DNA of 64,000 bases from Pseudolabrys sp035718275 (lineage in GTDB: Bacteria > Pseudomonadota > Alphaproteobacteria > Rhizobiales > Xanthobacteraceae). Each line of letters starts with the position of its first letter. Positions within the stretch are counted from its first letter, which is position 1. Position numbers and translations under genes: made by a program. Below, one piece after another: positions 35,539 to 43,647 of the stretch. The notes beneath the pieces are model-generated. The model did no database searches. It was not told the DNA's origin and saw nothing but the letters and a program-made list of their open reading frames with translations. The stretch is taken from positions 1 through 64,000 of the forward strand of contig DASTHI010000010.1 in NCBI GenBank assembly GCA_035718275.1. The letters are read 5' to 3'.

Positions 35539-36198
35539 TCATCGCGTTGAAGTCTGGTCGATCGGCTTCCTGTAGAAGGCGTAGTCGGCAGTGTATGGGA
35601 CGCTCAGGAATGCACCTGCCGATTCGCACGAGTGCGGGGCTTTGCCGCCGCGCGTGTTCAATCTCTGAATGGTCGTGATTCCGCTCAACTGGCCTTTGCC
35701 GCGCCAGTCCGTGACTTCAAGCTTCAGAAGCGGAATATCGTCGACACTTGGACCCGGAGACTGAGCGGCGACTTTCGCGGTCACAAGGCTTCCATCATTC
35801 ATTTCCCAGTTGGGACCAGCGTAGTGCCGCCCTACTGTCTTGCCGGACATCACTAACGAGGCGATCGGCTCGCGAAATGTCCACGCAAGCTTTCCTGTGG
35901 AATCCATTTTGCATTCATAGACCTGAGCACCGACAGCACGAGCTTTGGTCACCAGAATTTCACCGATCGCCGCAATCGCGCTCGGTACGTCGGCTGCCGC
36001 GGTTTCGGGATACATAAGACGCAGCACCGAAATGTAGACCGCGACAATCGCGGCGATGCCAACGGCGGGCCGCAGCATCGGTCCCATTTGCCCGAAGAAT
36101 CGGGTTGGCATCTGCGCGCGCATCATGATCGCGTGCTGCCGATAAGAATCGGCATCAAGAGTGCCGTTCGTCCGGCGTCGGATGATGAGATCCTGCAT
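35539..36198 (-). CDS. DUF3455 domain protein with membrane anchor
   Basis: A 219-residue protein. A polar, Arg-rich N-terminus of 35 residues is followed by one hydrophobic helix (PAVGIAAIVAVYISVLRLMY). The DUF3455 domain then has VYECKMDSTGKLAWTFREPI, SGKTVGRHYAGPNWEM and a Cys near PHSCESAGAFLSVPYTADYA. The start at 36198 has GGAG 8 nt upstream. It is followed, 22 bases later, by the methyltransferase gene. Function unknown; homologues are exported. Confidence 0.82.
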   Translation of the reverse strand: MQDLIIRRRTNGTLDADSYRQHAIMMRAQMPTRFFGQMGPMLRPAVGIAAIVAVYISVLRLMYPETAAADVPSAIAAIGEILVTKARAVGAQVYECKMDSTGKLAWTFREPIASLVMSGKTVGRHYAGPNWEMNDGSLVTAKVAAQSPGPSVDDIPLLKLEVTDWRGKGQLSGITTIQRLNTRGGKAPHSCESAGAFLSVPYTADYAFYRKPIDQTSTR

Positions 36199-36332
36199 TG
36201 CAAAGCTCCATTGCTGTTGGCGCATTCATGACGCTTCGGCAGCGCGAATACTTTGACGCGCGCTTGATTTGCCCTTGAGGAAGTCTTGATTTCGCTTTAG
36301 ACCGCGCGGCCAGGTAAGCTGGCCAGCCGTGA

Positions 36333-37905
36333 ATGGGGCATAACGTGCTGTTTTCGTTTCGCAATTTCGAGCTCGACAGCGAGCGCCGGGAATTGCGTGC
36401 AGGTGGCAAGGTCGTCGCGGTGGAGCCGCAGGTTTTCGACGTGCTCGTCTATCTCATCGAAAATCGCGACCGCGTCGTCAGCAAGGACGACCTTATAGCC
36501 TCAATCTGGAGCGGTCGGATCGTGTCGGAATCGACGCTGACCAGCCGGATCAATGCAGTACGAAGGGCAATCGGTGATACCGGTGAGAAGCAGGATTTGG
36601 TAAGGACCTTCGCTAGGAAAGGCGTTCGCTTCGTCGCTCCAGTCGACGTCAAAGGAGATCCCGGCAAAGCTGCCGCCGAGCCGGAGCAGGCGCCGCTGAG
36701 GATTCCGCAAAAACCGTCCATCGCCATTCTGCCCTTCAGCAACATGAGTGCTGACCCGGGACACGATTCATTCGTCGACGGTATTACAGAAGAGATCATC
36801 ACTGCCCTTTCTCGCGTGCGCTGGTTCTTTGTCATCGCCCGCGGATCGAGCTTCACATACAGGAGCAAGGCCGTCAGTCCGGACGAAATCGCTCGCGAAT
36901 TGGGAGTGCGATACATCCTCATGGGCAGCGTGCGGCGCGCGGCGGATCGTATTCGCGTCACTGCTCAACTTATCGACGGCAAATAAACGCAACAATGTCT
37001 GGGCACAAAGTTACGATCGCGCGATTTCAGACGTTTTCGCCGCGCAGGATGAAATTACGCAGACAATTGTCGGAGGTATCGAGCCCGAGTTGAGCCGAGC
37101 CGAACGCGAAAGAGCGCGGATCAAACCACGTGACAACATCGACGCGTGGACGATCTATCAGCGGGGAATGTTCCATCTGTACCGCTATACAAAGGAGGAT
37201 CTGACAAGAGCGCGGCAACTGTTTGAGGAGGCAATTGCATTAGATCCCGAGCTCGGGCCTGCCTATTCCGGAATCGCCGAGGCTTGTTACTACGAAGTCG
37301 TGTATGGATTTGCCGAGTCGGCCGACCGCAATCGCGAATGTGCGATCAAGGCAGCACAGCAGGCTGTCACACTGGACCGGGACGATGCAGGAGCGCACTG
37401 CACGTTGGGACGAATTCGCTACCTTTGCCGGGAATACGCGACTGCCATTTCGGAGCTGGAATTGGCATTGGACCTCAATCCAAGCCTTTCACTCGCTCAC
37501 TATGGGCTTGGTGCCGCTTTCGTCTTTTCATGAAGGCCGCACGAGGCTTTGCCGCATCTCGAGTCGGCCGTGAGACTCAGTCCACGCGATCCTAATATGG
37601 GTTCCTATCTGGTGCGCATTGCGGAAGCGAAATACCTGACCGGCGACGATGAAGCTGCCGTTCGCTTCGCAATGAAAGCGTTGGCACAACCAAGTTTCCA
37701 GTGGTCTCGCTACGCCGTGCTCATTGCAGCAATGGGCCAGCTTGATCGGCGCGATGAGGCGCAGCGGTACTTGAAGGAGGTCACGCGGATGCGCCCAGAT
37801 TTTTCGGTTTCGTTTGTGCAAACCATGCATCCGTTCAGCCGCGATATGGGTATCGATCGCTACTATGAAGGATTGCGCACGGCCGGCGTGCCCGAGCACT
37901 CTTGA
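36333..37905 (+). pseudogene. decayed wHTH-TolB-TPR regulator
   Basis: The first frame (36333-36986) encodes an OmpR-type winged helix (EPQVFDVLVYLIENRDRVVS) and the start of a TolB-like domain (PSIAILPFSNMSADPG; RWFFVIARGSSFTY), then stops at TAA 36984. Homology continues one frame later from about 36985 (NNVWAQSYDRAISDVFAAQD) into TPR repeats, so one base has been inserted near 36976-36990. A second lesion is an in-frame TGA at 37531-37533 (FVFS*RPHEALPHLESAVRL). The paralogue at 50869 has a glycine here, consistent with GGA to TGA. Downstream homology reaches 37905. It is closest to the 50.9-kb copy and adjoins the intact copy at 38188. Confidence 0.85.
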
Positions 37906-38187
37906 TTGCAATCCATTCAGTGAAATTTGTTGATTCTAAACGGTGCCACGCGCGCAGGTTTCAAGCACCACCGACGCACGCGTTTCAAGTGCCCCAACAG
38001 GCGCAGCCATAGATTTTTTCCGATCGACGGCAGCCGCATCGTCGCCTCCAAACAATGTCGGCCGACCATGCCGCGGAGGCCACAAGGCGTCCTTGCGGAA
38101 TCATTGATTTGCGGTTGAGGTCCATTGATTTCTCATTGATCGGTCGCTCGGTTATACTCTTTTCAAATCAGAGTTGCGGGCGACAAC

Positions 38188-39735
38188 GTGCTGATTCTGT
38201 TTGACGATTTCGCGCTCGATGATCGGCGCCGCGAATTGCGCGCGCATGGGGTGATTGTGCCCATCGAACCGCAGGTGTTCGATCTTTTAAGCTTTCTCAT
38301 CGCCAACCGCGATCGGGTCGTCAGCAAGGATGATCTTATCGCCGGAGTCTGGGGTGGTCGCATCGTATCGGATTCGACCCTCGACAGCCGCATCAATGCC
38401 GCACGCCGGGCAATCGGCGACAGCGGCAAGGAGCAGCGCTTTATTCGAACGTTCGCCCGCAAAGGAATCCGCTTCGTCGGGGAAGTGCGCCAGGAAAACG
38501 ACATCTCCAGTAGTCGCGCTCCGGTGGTTGCCGCTGTATTGGACGAGGTTCCATCGCCAATCACCGATCGTCCTTCGATTGCGGTCCTGCCCTTCGAAAA
38601 TATGTCCGAAGATCGCGGGCTTGAGCTGATCGCGAACGGCCTTGCCGAAGACATCATTGCACTGCTCGCCCGCGTGCCAGGCTTCTTTGTCATCGCACGC
38701 GCGTCATCTTTTGCTTACATGCAACGCTCCACCGAGCTCCGCCAAATCGCGGAAGAACTCGGGGTGCGATACATTGTGACCGGCAGCGCGCGCGCTTCCG
38801 GCGAACGTGTGCGTATCGCCGTTCAACTGGTCGAGGCCGAAAGCGGCAACCAACTTTGGGGAAGCCGTTACGACGTCGAGCGCGGCGACACCTTGCAGCT
38901 TCAGGACGAGATTGCACGTCAGATCATGATGGAGCTTGAGCCGGCGCTCACCAAGGCTGATTTTTCAATTATTCGCCGGCGTCGTACCGAAAGCGTCGAT
39001 GCGTGGTCTCATTACCGCGCAGCTGCCGGAGCAATCGCGATCAACGGATGGAACGAAGAGTCTATCGCCGAAGCTATTCGGCGACTGCACCAGGCAATTG
39101 CCACAGACAAGAACTTCGCCCTTGCGCGCGCACTGCTCGCGTTGACATACGCCTTCGGCGCCAACATGTCGCTGGTCGATGATCCTGAAATCGCGAAAGC
39201 TTACGCTCGGGAACAGGCTGAACGGGCGATTGCGATCGATGCCAACGCGCCTGACGTTCTCGGATTTGCAGGTTGTGCCTTGGCCGACATCGGCGAACAT
39301 GACCGGGGGGTACAATTGCTGCAAATCGCTGTAGAGCTCGATCCGAGCAATGCGCAAGCGCAGGTGGCGCTCGGTGCAGCATTCATCCGTAGCGGCCGAT
39401 ACGAGGAAGGAATCAGGAGCATGCGCTTCGGCATGCGCTCGAGCCCCAAGGACTTTCGTCTTACCTTTTGGAGCATGATACTCGCTCATGCTCTGGCCTG
39501 CGCAGGCCATTATGACGAAGCATTGGCCGAGGCGACTGCCGCCGCTCGCCGGGACGGGCGTCTGTATGGTGCCCGCGTGATATCCGCCTGGATGTTGATA
39601 AAACTTGATCGCGACGAAGAAGCACGACAAGCCCTTTCCGATGTTCGCCGCCTCCGGCCGGCTCTCAATCTGAATGCAATTCGACGTTTCCTGGGAGAAG
39701 AGGCTGTAACGGATTTACAGCCGCTTTGGGAATAA
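38188..39735 (+). CDS. OmpR-type winged-helix protein with TolB-like and TPR domains
   Basis: A 515-residue soluble one-component regulator. The winged helix (1-100) contains IEPQVFDLLSFLIANRDRVV and the RINAARRAIGDSG recognition region. A TolB/FlgO-like alpha/beta domain (about 130-240) contains PSIAVLPFENMSEDRGLELI and VRYIVTGSARASGERVRIAV. TPR helices fill 270-500. There is no membrane helix. The GTG start at 38188 (GTG CTG) recurs in the pseudogene upstream and in the 50.9-kb copy. Proteins of this build are often annotated as adenylate-cyclase-like or CadC-like. No cyclase domain is present here. Confidence 0.85.
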   Translation: MLILFDDFALDDRRRELRAHGVIVPIEPQVFDLLSFLIANRDRVVSKDDLIAGVWGGRIVSDSTLDSRINAARRAIGDSGKEQRFIRTFARKGIRFVGEVRQENDISSSRAPVVAAVLDEVPSPITDRPSIAVLPFENMSEDRGLELIANGLAEDIIALLARVPGFFVIARASSFAYMQRSTELRQIAEELGVRYIVTGSARASGERVRIAVQLVEAESGNQLWGSRYDVERGDTLQLQDEIARQIMMELEPALTKADFSIIRRRRTESVDAWSHYRAAAGAIAINGWNEESIAEAIRRLHQAIATDKNFALARALLALTYAFGANMSLVDDPEIAKAYAREQAERAIAIDANAPDVLGFAGCALADIGEHDRGVQLLQIAVELDPSNAQAQVALGAAFIRSGRYEEGIRSMRFGMRSSPKDFRLTFWSMILAHALACAGHYDEALAEATAAARRDGRLYGARVISAWMLIKLDRDEEARQALSDVRRLRPALNLNAIRRFLGEEAVTDLQPLWE

Positions 39736-39752
39736 ATAGAGCGGGATCGCGC

Positions 39753-40940
39753 TTGAAGGTTCATTTTGAAAACTATTTCTTGGACAGCCACCGGCGTGAA
39801 CTCCGGCGCTGTGGCGAGATCGTTGCGATCGAGCCGCAGGTATTTGATCTGCTCGTTTATCTCATCGAGAACCGGCATCGAGTCGTCAGCAAGGATGATC
39901 TCATTGCATCGGTGTGGCACGGCCGCATCGTGTCGGATTCCACGTTAGACAGCCGCATCAATGCCGTGCGCAAGGCGATTGGCGACACCGGCGGCCAGCA
40001 GGGACTCCTGCGTACGATTCCCCGCAAGGGCGTTCGGTTCATCGGTACGGTTCGCGAAGCGGATGCACAAGCACCATCGGGGCGGCCGCCATCCTCCTTC
40101 GCGCACAAGCAGGAAACATCCTTTTGTCGATCGACCGATGGCATCAATATCGCCTACGCCTCGGTCGGCAACGGTCCCGTGCTTATCAAGGCAGCGAACT
40201 GGCTGACCCATTTGGAATATGACTGGGAAAGCCCGGTATGGGCGCCACTCCTGCAACGTTTGGCCGAGAAAAATAGACTCATTCGCTACGACACGCGCGG
40301 CACGGGCCTGTCCGACCGCGAGGTTTCGGACATCTCATTTGACAGCTTCATGCGCGATTTCGAATCCGTGATCGAAGTCGTCGGTGCTGCGCAATTCGCT
40401 ATTCTCGGGATCTCCCAGGGTGCAGCGGTCGCAGCGGCCTATGCGGCCACCCATCCGGAGCGCGTCACAAAACTGGTTCTCTATGGCGGTTATGCGCAAG
40501 GACGGAACAGGCGGCAATCGACTGATGAGATAGAGAAGGCGCGCCTATTCCTTTCGTTGATGCAACATGGCTGGGGCGAGGAGCACTCGGCATTCATGCG
40601 CGCGTTCAGCTCCCTGTTTATTCCGAATGGAAGTCCGGCACAGAACAAATGGTTCGCCGATCTTCAGCGCAAAACGACGAGTGCCGCGAACGGCATCCGC
40701 ATTCGCGAAGCGTGTCACGAGATCGATGTCGCGGGGCTGCTACCGGGAGTCCGCGCGCCCACGCTGGTGCTGCACGCGCGGCATGACAATGTCGTCCCAC
40801 TCGAGCAAGGGCGCCTGCTAGCAGCCTCGATCCCGAATGCGAGACTGGTGACCCTGGAGAGCGACAATCATGTCCTGCTGCAGGATGAGCCGGCTTGGGA
40901 AAAGTTCGTCGCGGAGATCGAAGCGTTTCTTGCCACATAA
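39753..40940 (+). CDS. OmpR-type winged helix fused to alpha/beta hydrolase
   Basis: A 395-residue fusion. Residues 1-100 are the same winged helix as in the neighbours (IEPQVFDLLVYLIENRHRVV; SRINAVRKAIGDTGGQQG). Residues about 120-395 are an alpha/beta hydrolase with oxyanion region NWLTHLEYDWESPVW, nucleophile Ser in LGISQGAAVAAAY (about 222), Asp in LHARHDNVVP and His in SDNHVLLQDEP. All three catalytic residues are present. The start is uncertain: TTG at 39753 gives the family N-terminus, and TTG at 39726 would overlap the preceding stop. The hydrolase may act as a ligand sensor or as a working enzyme. Confidence 0.85.
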   Translation: MKVHFENYFLDSHRRELRRCGEIVAIEPQVFDLLVYLIENRHRVVSKDDLIASVWHGRIVSDSTLDSRINAVRKAIGDTGGQQGLLRTIPRKGVRFIGTVREADAQAPSGRPPSSFAHKQETSFCRSTDGINIAYASVGNGPVLIKAANWLTHLEYDWESPVWAPLLQRLAEKNRLIRYDTRGTGLSDREVSDISFDSFMRDFESVIEVVGAAQFAILGISQGAAVAAAYAATHPERVTKLVLYGGYAQGRNRRQSTDEIEKARLFLSLMQHGWGEEHSAFMRAFSSLFIPNGSPAQNKWFADLQRKTTSAANGIRIREACHEIDVAGLLPGVRAPTLVLHARHDNVVPLEQGRLLAASIPNARLVTLESDNHVLLQDEPAWEKFVAEIEAFLAT

Positions 40941-40989
40941 AGCCGCGCATGCAACGCAGATCATTCCACCTTGCCAACGACTGATCGCG

Positions 40990-41127
40990 TTATGCCTGGA
41001 TGTACCAGATCTGCGCCTGGCTCGGCGCCTGTGCGGGATCGCTCCTGTTGAGTGAAAACACCCAGACGATCACCATGGTCGCGACAACTAGCACGTAGGC
41101 GCCGCGAGCGACCCTGCCGAGCATCAT
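40990..41127 (-). CDS. small single-helix membrane protein (45 aa)
   Basis: The ORF reads MMLGRVARGAYVLVVATMVI and continues through WVFSLNRSDPA to end in IWYIQA. It has one membrane helix (residues 10-26), a basic N-terminus and a polar C-terminus. GGAGG lies 5 nt before the first ATG, the best ribosome site in the neighbourhood. It is antisense to nothing and fills the gap between two plus-strand genes. No family recognised. Confidence 0.65.
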   Translation of the reverse strand: MMLGRVARGAYVLVVATMVIVWVFSLNRSDPAQAPSQAQIWYIQA

Positions 41128-41305
41128 CAGCCTCCTATTTGTTTTTTTGTCAGAATAGTCGAAGACGCTGGCGGCGCGCGGGCAGCGTTAATTTTTGGTT
41201 AATCGCACTAAGCCATTGAAATATCGGAACGCCTCGCGAGGTTCAGTGGACGTGTTCTTGCCTCTGTCGTAGGTTTTCATCGCATCGCGATAATTGGAGT
41301 GTGCA

Positions 41306-42265
41306 ATGGCCGGCCCCGTGATTGCTGTAACCGATAGCGTTTTCCCATCGCTCGAGCCCGCGAAAGCCGCATTGGCGCCCCTCAACCCCAGCTATCGCAT
41401 GTCCAAAAGCGTCAACGCTGAAGATATTCTGGAAGTCGCGAGGGACGCCGATGCCGTTCTCGTAACCTACGCCAAGCTCACGCGCGAAATTCTCGGCCAA
41501 CTCACTCGTTGCAAGGCCATCGGCCGTTTTGGGCTAGGCGTTGACAACATCGATCTCGTCGCTGCGAAAGAAAGAGGCATCGCCGTCAACTACGTGCCCG
41601 ACTACTGCATTCGCGAAGTCTCGGACCACACAATGGCGCTACTGCTGGCGCTGATCAGGAAAATTCCCCTCTCGAACAAGCTTGTGCAAAGCGGCCGCTG
41701 GGAAATGCCGGCCGTCGTGCCGATACGGCGGATCGAAGGGACAGTGCTCGGGCTCATCGGCTTCGGCCATATTCCGCGGCTCGTTGCGCCAAAAGCGCAG
41801 GCATTCGGCATGAAGGTAATGGCCTATGATCCGTTTGCGACATCAGACGTATTCACGGCTGCTCGCGTCGAAAGCGTGAATTTTGATACGCTTCTGAAGA
41901 CTTCGGACTATGTATCCGTGCACGCTCCCTTGCTTCCGGCAACACGCGGTATGATGAATGCCGCCGCTTTCGCCAAGATGAAGAAGGGCGCCTACATCGT
42001 GAATACGGCACGCGGACCGCTAATCGATGAACCGGCCCTGATTGCGGCGCTCGATTCCGGACAGATCGGCGCGGCCGGCCTGGATGTCGTCGCTGCCGAA
42101 CCGCTTGCGAAAGATTCGCCTCTGCTCGGCCGGGATAATGTGATCATTTCTCCGCATACGGCCTTTTATTCGATCGAAGCCCTTGAGGAGCTACAGACCA
42201 AGTGCGCTACCGACGTCGCCCGCGTGCTCATGGGAGAGAAAGCGATCTACCCAATCAGCGCATGA
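41306..42265 (+). CDS. D-2-hydroxyacid dehydrogenase (SerA/CtBP-like)
   Basis: A 319-residue NAD-dependent dehydrogenase. The catalytic domain starts MAGPVIAVTDSVFPSLEPAK. The nucleotide-binding motif is GTVLGLIGFGHIPRLVAPKA. The catalytic triad is Arg in NTARGPLIDEPAL, Glu in the AAEPLAKDSP region and His in IISPHTAFYS. GGAG lies 7 nt before the ATG at 41306. The acid substrate cannot be read from sequence. The Gly motif GFGHIPR departs slightly from the usual GxGxIG. Confidence 0.9.
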   Translation: MAGPVIAVTDSVFPSLEPAKAALAPLNPSYRMSKSVNAEDILEVARDADAVLVTYAKLTREILGQLTRCKAIGRFGLGVDNIDLVAAKERGIAVNYVPDYCIREVSDHTMALLLALIRKIPLSNKLVQSGRWEMPAVVPIRRIEGTVLGLIGFGHIPRLVAPKAQAFGMKVMAYDPFATSDVFTAARVESVNFDTLLKTSDYVSVHAPLLPATRGMMNAAAFAKMKKGAYIVNTARGPLIDEPALIAALDSGQIGAAGLDVVAAEPLAKDSPLLGRDNVIISPHTAFYSIEALEELQTKCATDVARVLMGEKAIYPISA

Positions 42266-42332
42266 TACAAGCAGCCGAGCGTTGACGTGAACTCACGCAA
42301 GTCACAATCCTGAGGTCCACCGAGACCCTGAC

Positions 42333-42893
42333 ATGCTCGATCGCACCGATCTCGATCCGCTTTTTTTCGCGCCGTTCGTCTCATCGCTGATGCGTGTCGA
42401 GCCGCATTGGATCGATTACAATGGCCATCTCAACATGGCCTATTACAACGTGTTGTTCGATCGTGCCGTGGACGAGGCTTACGAGCTGATCGGAATTGGT
42501 CTCGACTATCTCAAGCGTTGCAATCACTCCACCTTCACTGCCGAGGTGCACGTGCGCTACCTCCGCGAGTTGCAGGAATCGGCTCCGGTTCGCGTGACCT
42601 TCCAACTGCTCGACTATGATGCAAAGCGCATTCACTATTTCGAGCAACTTTTCCATGCGACGGAGGGGTGGATCTCCGCAACTTCGGAGAACATGACGCT
42701 TCATGTGAACATGACAACCAAGAGAGTCGTGCCCTTTCCAGATTCGGTCATGCGGACGCTCGCGCTGATGAAGGACGTGCATCGGAAGCTTCCCCGACCG
42801 GAAGCCGCGGGGCGCCGCATATCAATGCCGACGAACCGTCGACCTGACGAACCACCCACGAACTCCCCTTGGCCCATGGTGACGACACGGTGA
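42333..42893 (+). CDS. hotdog-fold thioesterase family protein
   Basis: A 186-residue protein of the 4HBT-like (PF13279) type. It has the active-site segment HWIDYNGHLNMAYYNVLFDR (Asp and Asn-Gly-His), then EVHVRYLRELQESAPVRVTF and the long helix. The C-terminal 35 residues are Pro/Arg-rich and look disordered. It resembles the thioesterases found with carnitine degradation, but no carnitine genes are here. It starts 67 bases after the dehydrogenase gene on the same strand. Confidence 0.82.
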   Translation: MLDRTDLDPLFFAPFVSSLMRVEPHWIDYNGHLNMAYYNVLFDRAVDEAYELIGIGLDYLKRCNHSTFTAEVHVRYLRELQESAPVRVTFQLLDYDAKRIHYFEQLFHATEGWISATSENMTLHVNMTTKRVVPFPDSVMRTLALMKDVHRKLPRPEAAGRRISMPTNRRPDEPPTNSPWPMVTTR

Positions 42894-43047
42894 ACAACCA
42901 CTTGCGGCCGTGCCACCACGGTGGTCGGATGGCACGCAAGCATCAGGAACCATGGCAAAAGCCGATATCCACCGCCGCTGCCGTTGGCCGCGGGAACTGA
43001 ACTCTTCCGCAGTGAGTTTTGGATTGGTCCAAACCCGGGAGCGACAG

Positions 43048-43311
43048 ATGCACATCATCTGGCTGATCATCATCGGCTTTGTTGCCGGTATTATTGCTAA
43101 GTTTCTTCATCCAGGGAGCCACGAACCCTCCGGATTCATTCTTACGACTGTACTGGGGATCGTCGGCGCCTTCGTGGCCACCTACCTGGGGCAGGCCATC
43201 GGGTGGTACCAGGCGGACGAGGGTGCCGGTCTCATCGGTGCGGTCGTCGGCGCCATCATCGTTTTGGTCATTTGGGGCTTTTTCGCCCGCCGCACGCAGA
43301 CGACCACCTAG
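43048..43311 (+). CDS. GlsB/YeaQ/YmgE family membrane protein
   Basis: An 87-residue protein with three hydrophobic Gly-rich helices (IIWLIIIGFVAGIIAKFLHP; GFILTTVLGIVGAFVATYLG; AGLIGAVVGAIIVLVIWGFF). These match the transglycosylase-associated/stress-response membrane family. GGGAG lies 7 nt before the ATG at 43048. The longer open frame upstream does not look coding. Confidence 0.92.
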   Translation: MHIIWLIIIGFVAGIIAKFLHPGSHEPSGFILTTVLGIVGAFVATYLGQAIGWYQADEGAGLIGAVVGAIIVLVIWGFFARRTQTTT

Positions 43312-43647
43312 CTGCCGATCACGTTTGGTGGCCGAGGTCAGCGAGGCGCCAAGCTGATCGACCCGCCCTGAGAATCGTCCGGCATCGTGAGGAAATAACC
43401 GACGGCTACGTCGGTAGCCGGCACGCTGCCCGTCGTGTACACCGCCTCGGATGCGAGGAAATAACGCTGGTTCAGCGAAGTCCCTGCATCGAACCGAGAG
43501 GGCCGGTAGGACCCCTTTGCAACGATGCTCGGAAATCTCGGATCGGGCGGGCACAAGAGCTTTTCCGGCCTCGAAAATGGCGCCCGCGGATGCCATCTTT
43601 GCTATGGAGAATCACTTGGCGGCCAGTGCCGCTCGATCCCGGACAAC
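43312..43647. other. intergenic region upstream of uvrD
   Basis: Contains one minus-strand open frame (43338-43556) with protein-like composition (e.g. ATDVAVGYFLTMPDDS) but only a TTG start and no convincing ribosome site. I leave it unassigned. Confidence 0.4.

Noticed and set aside
43338..43556. Minus-strand frame of 72 codons upstream of uvrD
   Set aside because: Composition is plausible but the only start is TTG, with no ribosome site; kept only as a remark on the intergenic region.
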